The notes beneath the pieces were generated by a model that worked only from the letters and a program-made list of their open reading frames with translations, did not search any database and had not been told where the DNA came from. From Escallonia rubra (taxonomy: Eukaryota > Streptophyta > Magnoliopsida > Escalloniales > Escalloniaceae): a DNA stretch of 64,000 nt. Shown here piece after piece: positions 36,911-47,347 of this stretch. Position numbers and translations under genes: made by a program. Location of the stretch: contig JAVXUO010000599.1 of assembly GCA_033065855.1 (NCBI GenBank), positions 33,933 through 97,932 of the forward strand, written 5' to 3'. The number at the start of each line of letters is the position of its first letter. Within the stretch, counting starts at the first letter, position 1.

Positions 36911-38151
36911 AACGCCGAAGTTGTCACCTCAACGCCTGTGTGGACATTCTCTCTTATAGCCACGTGGATTTAATTTATTTCTTATATAAAACTAATTTTA
37001 ATAACTTTGAATTATTACTTTCCTTTTTGAATTTGGTTGTTAAATTATCACTTCCCTTTTTGAATTTGATCCTCTCTCACCAATATGTTAGAGTTTATCT
37101 TATCAATTAAATGTCAAAACTTTAATTAACCACATCATTTAAATTTAAAAGTAAATTTATAATTATAGCATTTTAGTCGAGTTTCCATAATTTTTGCTCC
37201 ACATTAATTCAATTAAAATCTGATTTCACAATCATTCGCCAAAATTTTGCACAAAATCAAAATTTTTGAATAAAGTATACCTATCTATCCTTTAATATTG
37301 CCAAGTATACCTATCTACCTATCTATCCCCTTTCTTACATAAACTCTTCAAATTTGGAGAAATAATCATATCTTTTATCTGCGTTCCTCCCTTACATATC
37401 ATACCCTTTCTCTGGTTTTTCTGAAAGTTTTGGTAATACAAAATTTATTTATGAATATCACTCTTAACAATATTCGATTGTGTGACCAACCCTACTTCGT
37501 TTCTCTCTCTCAATAGTTTTTGAAAACATGAATTTTTTTTGTTTAAAATTTTTTTGGTTGTTCTAGATGGAGCTCCTAGTTAAAATCACACCTTTATTTA
37601 GTTCAAGATTAAAAGCTTACGGTGAAATCACGTCGATCGCCATGATCAATCTTAATGTACAATGACAGATAGTTATCGCTAATCAATTTAAAATTGTGAT
37701 TATTCCTTGAAAGGGTCAACAGTTTACCAACCTGTTGTCCACTCATATTACTTACAAACGTTTACCGCCTTGTTGGTGTTATTTTTGCATGTTATACATG
37801 TTCTTTTGATTCTATATACATTACGAAATTGTTTTAATAGTATTGATAAAACTAATGATAGTTTTAATTCAGTACTTTTATAATTGTTGCACAACCCTCT
37901 TTATTCACTGGACGAAAAAATATTACCTTTACGATCATGTGCTATTATCATTTTTCTCTTCTTTTTAGAAACAAGAACTTCATCAATAGAAATCATCTAT
38001 GGTATAAAAATGGAAATCAAAACTTATTATTTGCATTTTAATTGTTCTTGATATTATTTCACTTTATTATGATCGATACGATATAATTGAGTGAATATTT
38101 TTGTACTTAGTATATGTCGCTCCCGTGTGCAACGTACAGGGCTAAAACTAG
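36843..38151 (+). mobile_element. Non-autonomous Helitron
   Basis: It begins TC (TCTATATATATA) after an A (36842) and ends CTAG before a T (38152), the Helitron A/T target rule. A GC-rich hairpin CCCGTGT..ACAGGG (38122-38140) lies 8 bp before the CTAG, and GTGCAACGTACAGGGCTAAA closely resembles known plant Helitron 3' ends. No Rep/helicase is present. Size 1309 bp. The PPR frame reading across the excised site independently supports both ends. Confidence 0.8.
36845..36910 (+). repeat. (TA)n-(TG)n microsatellite
   Basis: About 40 bp of TA followed by about 25 bp of TG at the 5' end of the Helitron. Confidence 0.95.
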
Positions 38152-38591
38152 TGTACTGTGATTGTGGGAGTTTCTTGGGCGCACAGAAGGTGTTTGATGA
38201 AGTGCATGAGAGAAAATTGGGCCATATGGATCGGAGCGGAATGGGATGACAGGCAGGCTTTAAGGGGTAAAAAGACATTTTGACCGTTATTTGTGTGCCA
38301 ATTCTTGAACCATGGGGTGGTGGGTGCAATTAATCCCGAAGCATGAGGTATAGCGTAAAATTAATCCGCTTTAAAACTTGTAATGTGTAAAAAAAAAATT
38401 ATATTCACTGTATTGCAGTAAATTAACACCAACAAAGCAGAAGAAACTGTATCATGATTACCAATTGAAATCATCACTCTCAATTTGCACGCCAAACTCT
38501 CTTTCTAACTCAACGTAAATGTAAATGGAAATGAATCCGCAGCGGCAAGAGACATGGCAGCATGCTCTCACGCGTCGCAAGGCAACACCCT

Positions 38592-40244
38592 CTATGCTGC
38601 AAAAGCAAGAGACAATCGATCGGAGTGAGACCTCGCAGGCGGTGGCTTATTAGGGTTGCCTGGCCTACCAGTCACATGCCTCAACGCCGACATTAATGGG
38701 AACGCTACTTGTGGGCCCCTCCCTGCACCTTGCTCCTCCGGCAACCTCACTGGCTGCGGCCCCACGCTCACCGCCTTCTCGTGTCGGCAGCCTAACAGCA
38801 ACCCGTTTCCTCCCCCTGATCTCCTTCTGCCACCACCCGCTTCCATCCCCCCACCGCCGCCGTAACCCCCACCCCTGTGCCACTCGATCTCGGAGGCACT
38901 GGTGGAGAAGTTCGTTACGCTGCTGGCCCTGTCGAACCCCTCCGCGGTCGTGACGCTCCAGTCGATGCTGGCCTCGCTCGGTTCGTAGCATTCGGTCGGC
39001 GCCACCGACGGCGTCACTGGCTCGTCGAGGCTCCGCCGCGAGTACGTGTTTCCGGTGGCTGCTCGCAAGAGTCGGTCATCAAAGGAATCGCGGCGGTGAT
39101 ACATCGGGTAGTAAGACGAAGTTGTTTGCGTAGAGAAGCTCTCGATCTCGAACAAGTCCGAGCTCGCATCGCTTCCCACATCCTCGTCCCTGTCGATCAC
39201 GACTCTCGATATTGGGCTTCCTAGAAAGGTGGGGTTCTTTGTTATTGGTTCCTCCAAGGGCTGGAAAACCTCCAAGGATTCACGTGGTGGATCTTCTAAT
39301 GAAGTTGTAGACTTCTTAAGTAGTCCTTTAGCATCTGATTGGTTCAGGATAGGGAAAGAGAAACCTCCAGAGTTGCCTGGCCTTCCTGACGCCAACACGC
39401 GAGAAATGCTTGGCGCAAATGGATTTTCTGATGCGACCTGGAGTATTCGCTGAGAGGTTTGAACATCACTTGCGTTCTCACGGTTTTCTGGTACTAAATC
39501 ATTTGTGACTGATTGGGTGGTCTGGTGAGATTGGAAGTTGGACTGAAGGCATGACTTTGTTGTTGTCCTCTTGTCCGTCTTTGTGATTGCAGGCCCCATA
39601 ACTTTCCTTTGGAGATCGACGAGTGTTGGGGTTTCTGGCAGGCTTTCTTCCACTTGAAGAGATTTCTTGCCGGTGCAGGGACACTTGACCCCAAAAAACC
39701 ATTTTGCAGAACCAGATTCTCTTCTTCTTTCCTGATGCTGCTGATTGGGATGCTGGTAAGCCGAAGAAGGAAGATTTCTCATGGAGACGGCAATTGCACC
39801 GGGGGGGTTGGTTAGCAGACCAGTCTGGCTGTTCCAGCTGGCTTCAGAAGAAGCGGTAGGAGTTGCATGGAAGGAACGAGCGCGGTAATTTCTGCTGTAG
39901 CCGTCTGATGAGACGGAGGACAGCCGTGGAATTTGCGTGGCTTCATGCTCAAGATTAAGATTATTGATGGGTGCCGACGAAGACGGCCTGCTCGCCTCTT
40001 TCTGCTCATTGGTGCCTTCGTTGAAGTATTTTTGAGCATCGAAAATGCTTATTTCGGAGTCCTCCACCGTCTCCTTTTGTGAGGACGCGGTGGGTTTGGG
40101 TTCTCCGGGTTTGAGATAGGAGGAAAAGGATGCATCTCTGATGCTGGTATTGTGAGTAAAGGCTCTGTAATGGAGGGATGCTTCCATCACACTAGAACTG
40201 AAAATGGGTTGTTGAGATTGGTTGTACTTGAAGCTAGTTTTCAT
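38592..40244 (-). CDS. PKS: PHYTOCHROME KINASE SUBSTRATE (PKS) family protein
   Basis: Single exon, 550 aa, TAG stop at 38594-38592. I take the ATG at 40244. The frame is open 23 codons further up, but only through a CT/CA/CG microsatellite. PKS family blocks in order: SIRDASFSSYL (34-44), EISIFDAQKYF (64-74), KWFFGVKCPCTGKKS (181-195) with Cys188 and Cys190, GSDASSDLFEIES (357-369), TECYEPSEASIDWSV (417-431), CRHEKAVSVGPQPV (486-499) and C-terminal SDRLSLAFA. In Arabidopsis the family binds phytochromes and phototropin/NPH3 at the plasma membrane and acts in phototropism and leaf positioning; the paired cysteines are in the segment reported to be lipid-modified. A Gly-rich tract (458-480) looks lineage-specific. 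The frame is intact. Which PKS paralogue it is cannot be said from sequence alone. Confidence 0.95.
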   Translation of the reverse strand: MKTSFKYNQSQQPIFSSSVMEASLHYRAFTHNTSIRDASFSSYLKPGEPKPTASSQKETVEDSEISIFDAQKYFNEGTNEQKEASRPSSSAPINNLNLEHEATQIPRLSSVSSDGYSRNYRARSFHATPTASSEASWNSQTGLLTNPPGAIAVSMRNLPSSAYQHPNQQHQERRRESGSAKWFFGVKCPCTGKKSLQVEESLPETPTLVDLQRKVMGPAITKTDKRTTTKSCLQSNFQSHQTTQSVTNDLVPENRENASDVQTSQRILQVASENPFAPSISRVLASGRPGNSGGFSFPILNQSDAKGLLKKSTTSLEDPPRESLEVFQPLEEPITKNPTFLGSPISRVVIDRDEDVGSDASSDLFEIESFSTQTTSSYYPMYHRRDSFDDRLLRAATGNTYSRRSLDEPVTPSVAPTECYEPSEASIDWSVTTAEGFDRASSVTNFSTSASEIEWHRGGGYGGGGGMEAGGGRRRSGGGNGLLLGCRHEKAVSVGPQPVRLPEEQGAGRGPQVAFPLMSALRHVTGRPGNPNKPPPARSHSDRLSLAFAA

Positions 40245-40390
40245 GGTAACTGGGGGCGGATCAATCTCACACCTCTCTCTCTCTCTCACACACACACGCA
40301 CGCACGCACGCACGCCGGAGAATGAAAGGGTTGCTTCTCGAAAAGCTCCTCACTACTGGGACAGAACTGGGTTTATGTAGACTTGCTGAC

Positions 40391-40399
40391 TTGTTTATA
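40391..40399 (-). promoter_or_regulatory. Putative TATA box of the PKS gene
   Basis: Minus strand TATAAACAA, about 150 bp upstream of the chosen ATG. A start ~30 bp downstream would give a ~120-nt leader containing the (CT)n-(CA)n-(CG)n repeat at 40271-40312. Confidence 0.5.
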
Positions 40400-42586
40400 G
40401 CTTTTCTAGACGTCAATCACCTAACAGTGAAAACTGTGCAGTGATGGCCTCTACTCGAAAAAACGACCAATGAACTATCCATTTTGGGAAACAGTAGTCG
40501 GACACGCACGCGCGAGGAGTTGAAACTTGGAATAAGGACTTCTCATTGTCCAAAGAATATCATAAATATTATGTTCCTTGATATCTGTTTCTTCGTGTAA
40601 GTGCACCAAATTTCCAAAAAAGAAAAAGGAAATAAATTATTGCTATATTTAGCTTATGATTTCTGGGTGGTCCTTTATTAGTATGTGAAAAAAAAGCATA
40701 TTCCTCTTAGAAGATTGTTTGAAATTGTATAGAAATAAGGGCTTAACGTATTGGCACATACTCCACTTTTTAAAAGGCACAAATCCACCTTCAAAAATTA
40801 AGTAAAAACCGTCAATCAAAATGATTAATTCATTTGAATGAAACTTGACTTTTGAGTTCTTATCAATGGTTGAAGAAATGAAAAATGCAATATAGGGACA
40901 TTATTAGCGCTTAGTTTAAGAGTGAACACTAGATTAGCCCCACTAAAGTCGAACAAAAATCGCGCTAATTTTGTATATATGAAGAGCAATCGTTCAAGAT
41001 ATACGCACTTAGATCCTCACTTTAAAAAAAACAAAAAAGATCTTATTTGAAAAGTCTAATATTCTCTGGTCAATCTTGTACGACGAGCTCCCCATGTTTA
41101 TTTTTTCGTATCAGTGTCCTTGCGGACAACACAAACTTGAAAGGAATGACCAGCACTTCAAGTGTGATTTGCAGGTCTTCCTTACTGCTGCAATCTGCAT
41201 GCACACAAGAGTTTGAAAGTTTGTCGCTTTATGCTACCCAACAAATTTATTTGCTCCGCTAACATTTTGCCACGATTATACAGGGAAATAAACTATGGAC
41301 ATCTTTTGTCATGACTTGTCACATGATATTCTGGGCTTGACATTGTCCAGATATATGGATAGAACTAACCATTTAACAAATCACTCTACACCCTTACAAA
41401 GGAGCATCTAAAACAACTCATTTTTTGAATAAACCATCGATCTCACTTGAATTTAGAGAATCGAAATCTGAACGACGTCACAATCATCTGGCATCTAAGA
41501 TCGTTGCTAAAAATACGAGTGAAGCTCCAATGACTTTTTTAATTTATCTCCCGGTTAAAAATTCTTCCTTTAGAGTTTTAATTTACTTTGTTTCTTTTCG
41601 AAAAGCCTGCGCCATGACTAGAAACAATTAGTGTATGTTCATGTGAAACTAGTGTGTCTATGAGTTGAACCTTTTTCTCTGATGAATGGCCAATCCATCC
41701 AATAGCACAATTCTTTGAAGTGACCAGATGTTGCAATAATTTATTCCTACTTGAGTACGTGTGCTTAACAGAAAGCAACAGTAATTTCAATTTCTTACAT
41801 GATTCCACATTAACATTTGCCGTGACCATGAAAGAAAAGGTAATAATGATTTTGTTTTTGGCACAAGCTGTGACATGGTATTCAGGGCTCCAGATTATGC
41901 GCAAAATTAGGAAAGAGAAGAAGGAACTAAAATCAATCAAGCTGACTGACCATGCATCAAAATATTGGGAAAATCAGTAAGAAAATGAAAACAAAAAAAA
42001 GTACCTCTGTACAGTATTCTTAATCAATAAAGCCGGCGGCCAATATCAGCCACACAAATATAAATAGGAAAACTTTTCTGTCTGCTTCCTGGACATACAG
42101 CAGAAACGAAGCAATGCATTGAAAGATAATGATTCATCTCTCATCACATTGTTTTTCGTATCTTTTCATAATCTATTGCGACCCCAAATCGTGATCTTCT
42201 GCCATTCCCCATAACCAAGCCTTTTGGTTTGTCCTTAACTTGAGTGATCATCTCTCTGGGTTCATGTGGAATCATATCCACAACACGAATAATCAGCAGA
42301 ATAGCTAACATAAAGGTGAACTGGGAGGGTCCAGTTTGTTTGACATTTAGGAAGGTTGGTGTGCCTAAGTCTTATTAGAAAGGCTGCCAGTAATGAAGAC
42401 AATGCAACTACGTTATCCTTTCTGGCTGTGCACAATCCACGAGTTTGAAACCGTGCATGTGGGCGGTGATCAGTCACCACTGTGCTAACATGAAATGCTT
42501 TCTGTAGCAGACAAGCTGTGTCAGTCAAACTACAGTTCGTCTGCAAATCATGACATAAGTTGATTGGGAGTAAGATTTCTTGAGTC
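40400..42586. other. Intergenic, no gene seen
   Basis: AT-rich sequence upstream of the PKS gene. The frames here (for example 41578-41940 minus and 42262-42657 minus) show no known domain or codon pattern. Confidence 0.5.
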
Positions 42587-42797
42587 AAAAATACGGAGCG
42601 AGATGCCGAGATCGACGACGAAGGGATTTGATATGCCGCTACCGCCACTGCAATCAAGTGGCGGGGGAGCTTTGGCGGCAGGGGATTTTACTGAGAGAGT
42701 GGTGAGGCAGACTTCATTGAGAAAGGAGTCATTCCATGAGGTGGTTGGTCCATGAAGGTGGTGACGTTGCGGTGGTGCGGAGAGGAGGTGTTTGGAG
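42587..42797. repeat. Dispersed repeat, copy 2 (partner at 17706-17920)
   Basis: Begins AAATACGGAGCGAGATGC. It is similar throughout to the hAT-internal segment at 17.7 kb. It ends exactly where a 17-bp direct repeat (ATGAATAGAGTAACAGT) begins. Confidence 0.8.
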
Positions 42798-42814
42798 ATG
42801 AATAGAGTAACAGT

Positions 42815-43053
42815 AACAAATTAACACCAACAAGAGCAGAAGAAACTGGATCATGATTAACAATTGAAATCATCACTCTCAATTTGCACGCCAAACTCTT
42901 TGTAACTCAACGTAAATGTGAATGTAAATGAATCCGCAGCGGCAAGAGACATGGCAGCATGCTCTCACAGGCAACTCCTCTATGCTAATCGATCAGAGCG
43001 AGACCTCGCAGCCGGTGGCTAATTAGGGTTGCCTGGCCTACCAGTCACATGAT
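42815..43053 (-). pseudogene. Duplicated 3' end of the PKS gene
   Basis: This matches about 38419-38680: 3' flank, stop region and last ~30 codons. Minus-strand reading gives HVTGRPGNPN followed by a stop where the gene has Lys, then PPAARSRSDR, against HVTGRPGNPNKPPPARSHSDR split in the parent at that Lys. Several short deletions are visible. A direct repeat ATGAATAGAGTAACAGT occurs at 42798-42814 and 43307-43323 around it. Confidence 0.88.
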
Positions 43054-43819
43054 GGGTTTGGTTTTAGCAGATGGGGACGGTGGCTTTTGTTTCTTTAGGT
43101 TGGCTTGCTGGTTTATTTGGAGCCACATGTATATAGCATTTTATATCATAAACCCACACATAAGAAATTTCCATCACAATAAAATAATTCAGGTCCAAGG
43201 AATTTATATATATATATATATTGTCAGAGTTCAATTTTTAATCTATTACTACTTTATTGAATTTTTTCAATAACAAGTTCAATAATAATTCATATGTCCT
43301 CTGGACATGAATAGAGTAACAGTTAAAATTTTATATTTAAAGCTTGTAACTCATTTTTTCTAAAACTATTTTAACGAAATACTTGAAGTAGAAATAGTGG
43401 AAAAAGAGCAAGAATAAGTTTGGCCGGCGTCTTTAAATTAAAACAAAACATGCACACATAAAGAACACGTCGAAAACGTTTTTGTGTGCTTTGGCGAATA
43501 TGGTAAAAACTAATGCTTAGTTTTTTTATACAAACACTTGGTCCCTTTTCTTTCTGTAGAAAATAAACTGTTCTTTTTTCTTTTCTACAAGTTTTTTCAA
43601 ATATCTTCAAATGCTTTCTTCATGTGTATGGTATACATGTACTTTGTACTTCACTAAAATGAAAAAACTAAAATACGAGACAAGTAGAAAGCAAATTCTG
43701 CTAGGCATGCATATTACGTCAGGTAAATGCATTAGACTACGTCAAGTGCTCTTTACGTGAGAAAGCGATAACACAAGCTTAAAAATCAAGATAGAGAAAA
43801 AGATCATCTGCTGTATAGC

Positions 43820-43950
43820 AGAGGTGCTATACCCACAAAATGTCGTTAAATATTTTTTAGCGACAAAAAATTATCACTATAAATTTTAGTAACAGCGACA
43901 AAATACTTTAAATGACAATCTTTTGTCTCTAAATGCTGTACAGCACCGCA
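43820..43950. mobile_element. Small MITE-like element with TAGCGAC-type core
   Basis: Imperfect inverted ends GAGGTGCTATAC and GCGGTGCTGTAC enclose TTAGCGACA and related motifs also seen in the fold-back element near 48.5-49 kb. Boundaries are uncertain. Confidence 0.35.
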
Positions 43951-43955
43951 GAGGA

Positions 43956-44727
43956 TCTTGATCCGAGAAAGCCAGGGTTTAAACAATTTTATATAAAGAT
44001 GTGATAAAATATGATCTATCAAGAACAGTACTATCATTTGGACAGTGACTTCTTTTTTATTCACTTAAGCGTGAACGGAATCCGAACCCATTTTAGAGTT
44101 AATGAGTTAAGTTTGGGTGCCTTAGGCCTGCCCAAGGCCTAAGGACAAGCCTAGCCTCAATCATATGTCCACTCAATTCAAAGAAGTCCCTTAAAACTCC
44201 TAAAATCCACTAGAATGACCTCTCTTGAGTCAAGACTTGATCACCGTTCAATTTCTTTGGTGTTACTCAAACACCATGAACCATCCTTTTCAACAACCCC
44301 AAAGCTTAAAGCTCAAAGTTCGACGATCCCAAACTTGGTATGATGAAAGGTACAATTTCAATCACTCTAGAAGAAGTGTATACAAATTGAAGCTCTATTA
44401 GTGGAGAGATAAAATATTGATGGCAGATTAGTGCTTTCTCTCTAATGAAATTGTCTCCCAAAAATAGTTTCACAATAAACGCTTTTCTTGAACACAAAGG
44501 TTGTAATGGCAGGTAAAGCTACTAGAATTTATCGTTACCGCAATGAATCTGGAGGTAGAGTCAAACTAGTAGAACAAGAAATTAAGCGCTTCGATCATGC
44601 GCCAGATCCCATCAAATACTGCTGCATAAGCAATCTTACAAATGAATTGTATGCAACTTTGTTTTTGGCATTGAGCTTGTGAATCCACAAACCCTTATAA
44701 TAATACTTATTCACGGTATTAGATTAC
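43956..44727. other. Intergenic, downstream of the secreted-peptide gene
   Basis: No gene recognised. It may contain the 3' UTR of the next gene near 44600-44727. Confidence 0.4.
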
Positions 44728-45586
44728 TCAAGCAGCTGGGCGATCTGGTCCTGGATCAGGGTAATCTGTAACCTCATTATCTTCTTCAAGCTCTTGCAAC
44801 TTTCCTTTATTTTTAAGTTCCACAGCTGGAGGAGTAGTCGCATCATGACGAAGGTTTCCTGCTGGTGGGTGATCGTAGTTTCTGATTTTTGACTGCATGC
44901 TATCTTTCTTGTCTTCTCCATCAACTATCTGTAACTTTCCAGTATTTTTGATATCCAGTACACCCTACACCATTTGACATTAGGTTACAAAGAGTTTAAG
45001 TCCAAAGTATATAATTGTCATGGTGTGTGGGTGCGTGGCATTGTGAATATCCCCCCTCTATCACTAGGCCCCTTGACGTGTGCAAAGATACATTATTACA
45101 CTTTGTCAATTAATACCAGAAGAAATATTGGTTTCACTCATCTTTCATTCAGTTAGACACTTAAATAATTGTAGTGCTCTTTTTTTTTTTTTGAAGAACA
45201 AAAAAATGGCTTTACATAATAATAATGTTAAATGCAAGTTATACATGACGCAAAATTGTAGTTAGGCATTTCTCCGCATTGAACTTGCCAATCATTAATC
45301 TCAAGCACACGTGCACCACCATCTTTTCTCCCCACCGCTCGTGTTATGCCCAAATAAAAGAAGGAAAATGATAGCTACAGTCGTGGTTGTAGCAATGGGC
45401 TACAACCTTTCGTATAGTGGAAATTGCTAATCGATCTGTATGGTTTGTGAAACTTTGTTCATAAATTTACGATATCACTTGTCTGTGAAGATAATTTCAA
45501 AGTGCCAACATCCATAGAGCTAGTTATTTGATTACTAAAGGTGTTACTGCCTTAGAACTACAACCATGGTTCTATCAAAACTTTGT

Positions 45587-45617
<31 letters not shown>

Positions 45618-45844
45618 CTGATTGGTCGAGTTATGTTGTGATGGTCCATCCTTGATTGAGATAAAGCTTCCTGAAACAGCAAAAGTTCCATTAAAATTTG
45701 TTTAGACTCACCTATTTGATAAGAATGAGAAGATAAATGGTTGAGTGGGTAAGCCTTACTTGATGTGGAGATTGCTTCAATTGCAAGAATGCAAGAGCTC
45801 AAAAAGAACACTGTAAATACTGCAGCAAAAGCCTTCGCTTCCAT
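44728..45844 (-). CDS. Small secreted protein with sulfopeptide-like motifs (3 exons)
   Basis: Exons 45844-45760, 45670-45618 and 44964-44728. Introns 45759-45671 (GTAAGG..TTTCAG) and 45617-44965 (GT..GTGTAG); all phases agree, giving 124 aa. Residues 1-24 form a signal peptide (MEAK, then hydrophobic FAAVFTVFFLSSCILAI, probable cut after IEA). The mature part is hydrophilic. It holds two related modules, each KN(T/K)GKLQ followed ~20-25 residues later by a Tyr-Pro motif: NYDHPPAGNLRHD, and at the very C-terminus DYPDPGPDRPAA. The first resembles the PSY-type core (DYxxPxANxxHDP); the second has the Asp-Tyr and acidic lead-in expected of a tyrosine-sulfation site. I do not recognise a named family. 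Intron 2 begins in a (GA)n/(CT)n repeat (45584-45614). It could instead be a longer secreted protein with other splicing. Confidence 0.6.
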
Positions 45845-46156
45845 CTTGGAAAATCATGTGAAATCTCAATACGAAGAAGAGGAGGCTGAGGAAGGTGTGG
45901 GTGAGAGTAATGCATGGATGATGCTTTAATAGAGCCAGAAACTTAGGCACGGAAACAAAACAAATCAGAAAGGAGTAGAAGTCAAACAACATTTGAGAAT
46001 TACAATAATTAGTGTAATCCTTAGAATGGCGTAACAACAATGTAGCTTGGTACGAGATTTACATAATATGTATTCAATTGCTTTCATTCTGATAATATAA
46101 TACTACTCTATGTTTACCAATGTTCTATAGAAAAGAAAATTAATAGCTAATCGTCA

Positions 46157-46157
<1 letters not shown>
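45845..46157. other. Upstream region of the secreted-peptide gene
   Basis: Presumed promoter and leader. I see no firm TATA box. Confidence 0.4.
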
Positions 46158-46210
<53 letters not shown>

Positions 46211-46345
46211 CTGATCCGTTGCTAGCACTAGCACCGTCCGCTACATAATGTAGCGGATGATAAATTATCGTCCGCTACATTATGTAGCGAACGGAAAATA
46301 GCGCTAGCAATATCGACTCTATATATATATATATATATATATATG
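46158..46345. repeat. (AT)n arrays flanking a hairpin-forming insert
   Basis: Two (AT)n runs (46158-46209 and 46319-46344) flank 46210-46318. The insert holds two copies of the palindrome CCGCTACATAATGTAGCGG (or TCCGCTACATTATGTAGCGA), about 46 bp apart, between GTTGCTAGCACTAGC and GCGCTAGCAAT. It looks like a tiny fold-back element inserted in an AT microsatellite. Confidence 0.75.
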
Positions 46346-46489
46346 AGCCGAGTTTTTCACTGAAATTATGTTCTGTGGTTAGCTCTAGGTTACTTGAATC
46401 GGGACTTATGATGTCTTTAATTGTAAGTAGTATACCTTGAATTTAGACTTCCTATTGTAATAAATCTGCAACTCTAATCCTACTGTAAT

Positions 46490-47210
46490 CAGGAGTGAGC
46501 ACCAAACAGTTCAAACTGATTCGAACCGTTCAAACTGATCAAACTCAACCAATCCGTTCTGAACTATCCAAAGATCTTAACGGTTCAGTTTCACATTTCT
46601 TAAACCGACATTGATTCGGTTCGATTCACATTTCACTTTTTTAAAAGTGATCACAGACCGATCTGAACCAACTTATGATATACTAATTTATTTTTAGTGA
46701 CATTCATTGATAATTTTTATATATATGGTACTAAGCATATTTAAATAAACAAAAAAAACATTGAAAGTTAAAAGAAAAGAAAATAATGAAAGCACATATA
46801 ATATATAAGTCTAGTTGGTCGATATGTCTTGTATATTTTTTCATTATTTCTTGAACATCAACGACAAAGGTATAACTGAGTTTTTATTGTAACATATGTC
46901 TTGAATAATACTTAAATCATATGTTAATACGAATAGTTAGATATTGAATGTAATAATTAATGTTATGTGCGATGTAGAAATTAAAAAATATAACTTCAAT
47001 ATTGAATAACATTTGGATCCAATAGTTGGATTGCACAGGGACAACTTTTCTTACTGGGCACAAACTGATCCAAACCGAACCATTTATACCGACTAAACCG
47101 AATAGTCCAAACCGATGGTGTTTGGCTTGGTTCCATTCAAGATTTTTCAAACTGAGGGGTAGTGGTTTGCTTTGTGATTTGACCTCCAAACCGAACCGTG
47201 CTCACTCCTA
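46490..47210. mobile_element. Non-autonomous hAT element (721 bp)
   Basis: Ends CAGGAGTGAGCAC and, reverse-complemented, TAGGAGTGAGCAC give 13-bp TIRs with one mismatch. Flanks ACTGTAAT (46482-46489) and ACTGTGAT (47211-47218) are an 8-bp duplication with one mismatch. Both subterminal zones repeat AACCG-type motifs (GAACCGTTCAAAC, AAACCGAACC), as usual for this plant hAT group. No transposase. Confidence 0.88.
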
Positions 47211-47218
47211 ACTGTGAT

Positions 47219-47311
47219 TAATTAATATCAATAATTTAGACATCATGTTAGTTTTGCATTTACGTCGCTCTGTGAAGGCGCTGTATCTGTCTTCCTTCTT
47301 CTCCTCTTTAG

Positions 47312-47347
<36 letters not shown>

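Larger units (their letters stand above)
36797..38226 (+). pseudogene. Pentatricopeptide-repeat (PPR) gene fragment split by a Helitron
   Basis: The right piece (38152-38226) reads YCDCGSFLGAQKVFDEVHER, a textbook plant PPR unit (compare the general form ..YxKCGxxxxARKVFDEMxER). The left piece (to 36842) reads FLDTCVLE in the frame that continues into it once the Helitron is removed. A stop lies upstream at about 36788 and the frame fails after 38226. It is a captured relic, about 40 codons in all, with no sign of function. Confidence 0.65.
36004..38361. mobile_element. Long-TIR element carrying a PPR gene fragment (Pack-MULE-like)
   Basis: The ends ATTTTGCGCTACACCTC (36004) and, reverse-complemented, ATTTTACGCTATACCTC (38361) open imperfect inverted repeats. 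These run to about 36233 on the left and 38213 on the right, and share AATTGCACCCA, GACGGTCAAAATG, TACCCCTTAAAG and CATATGG. Long TIRs and a captured gene piece suit a Pack-MULE, but I could not find a clear 9-11-bp duplication, so the superfamily is inferred. Bases 35639-36003 just outside hold nothing recognisable. Confidence 0.6.

Noticed and set aside
38665..38991. Overlapping ORFs on both strands over the PKS 3' end
   Set aside because: They are shadows of the GC-rich PKS coding sequence.
42262..42657. 131-aa minus-strand ORF
   Set aside because: Part of it is the dispersed repeat shared with 17.7 kb, and the rest matches nothing I recognise.
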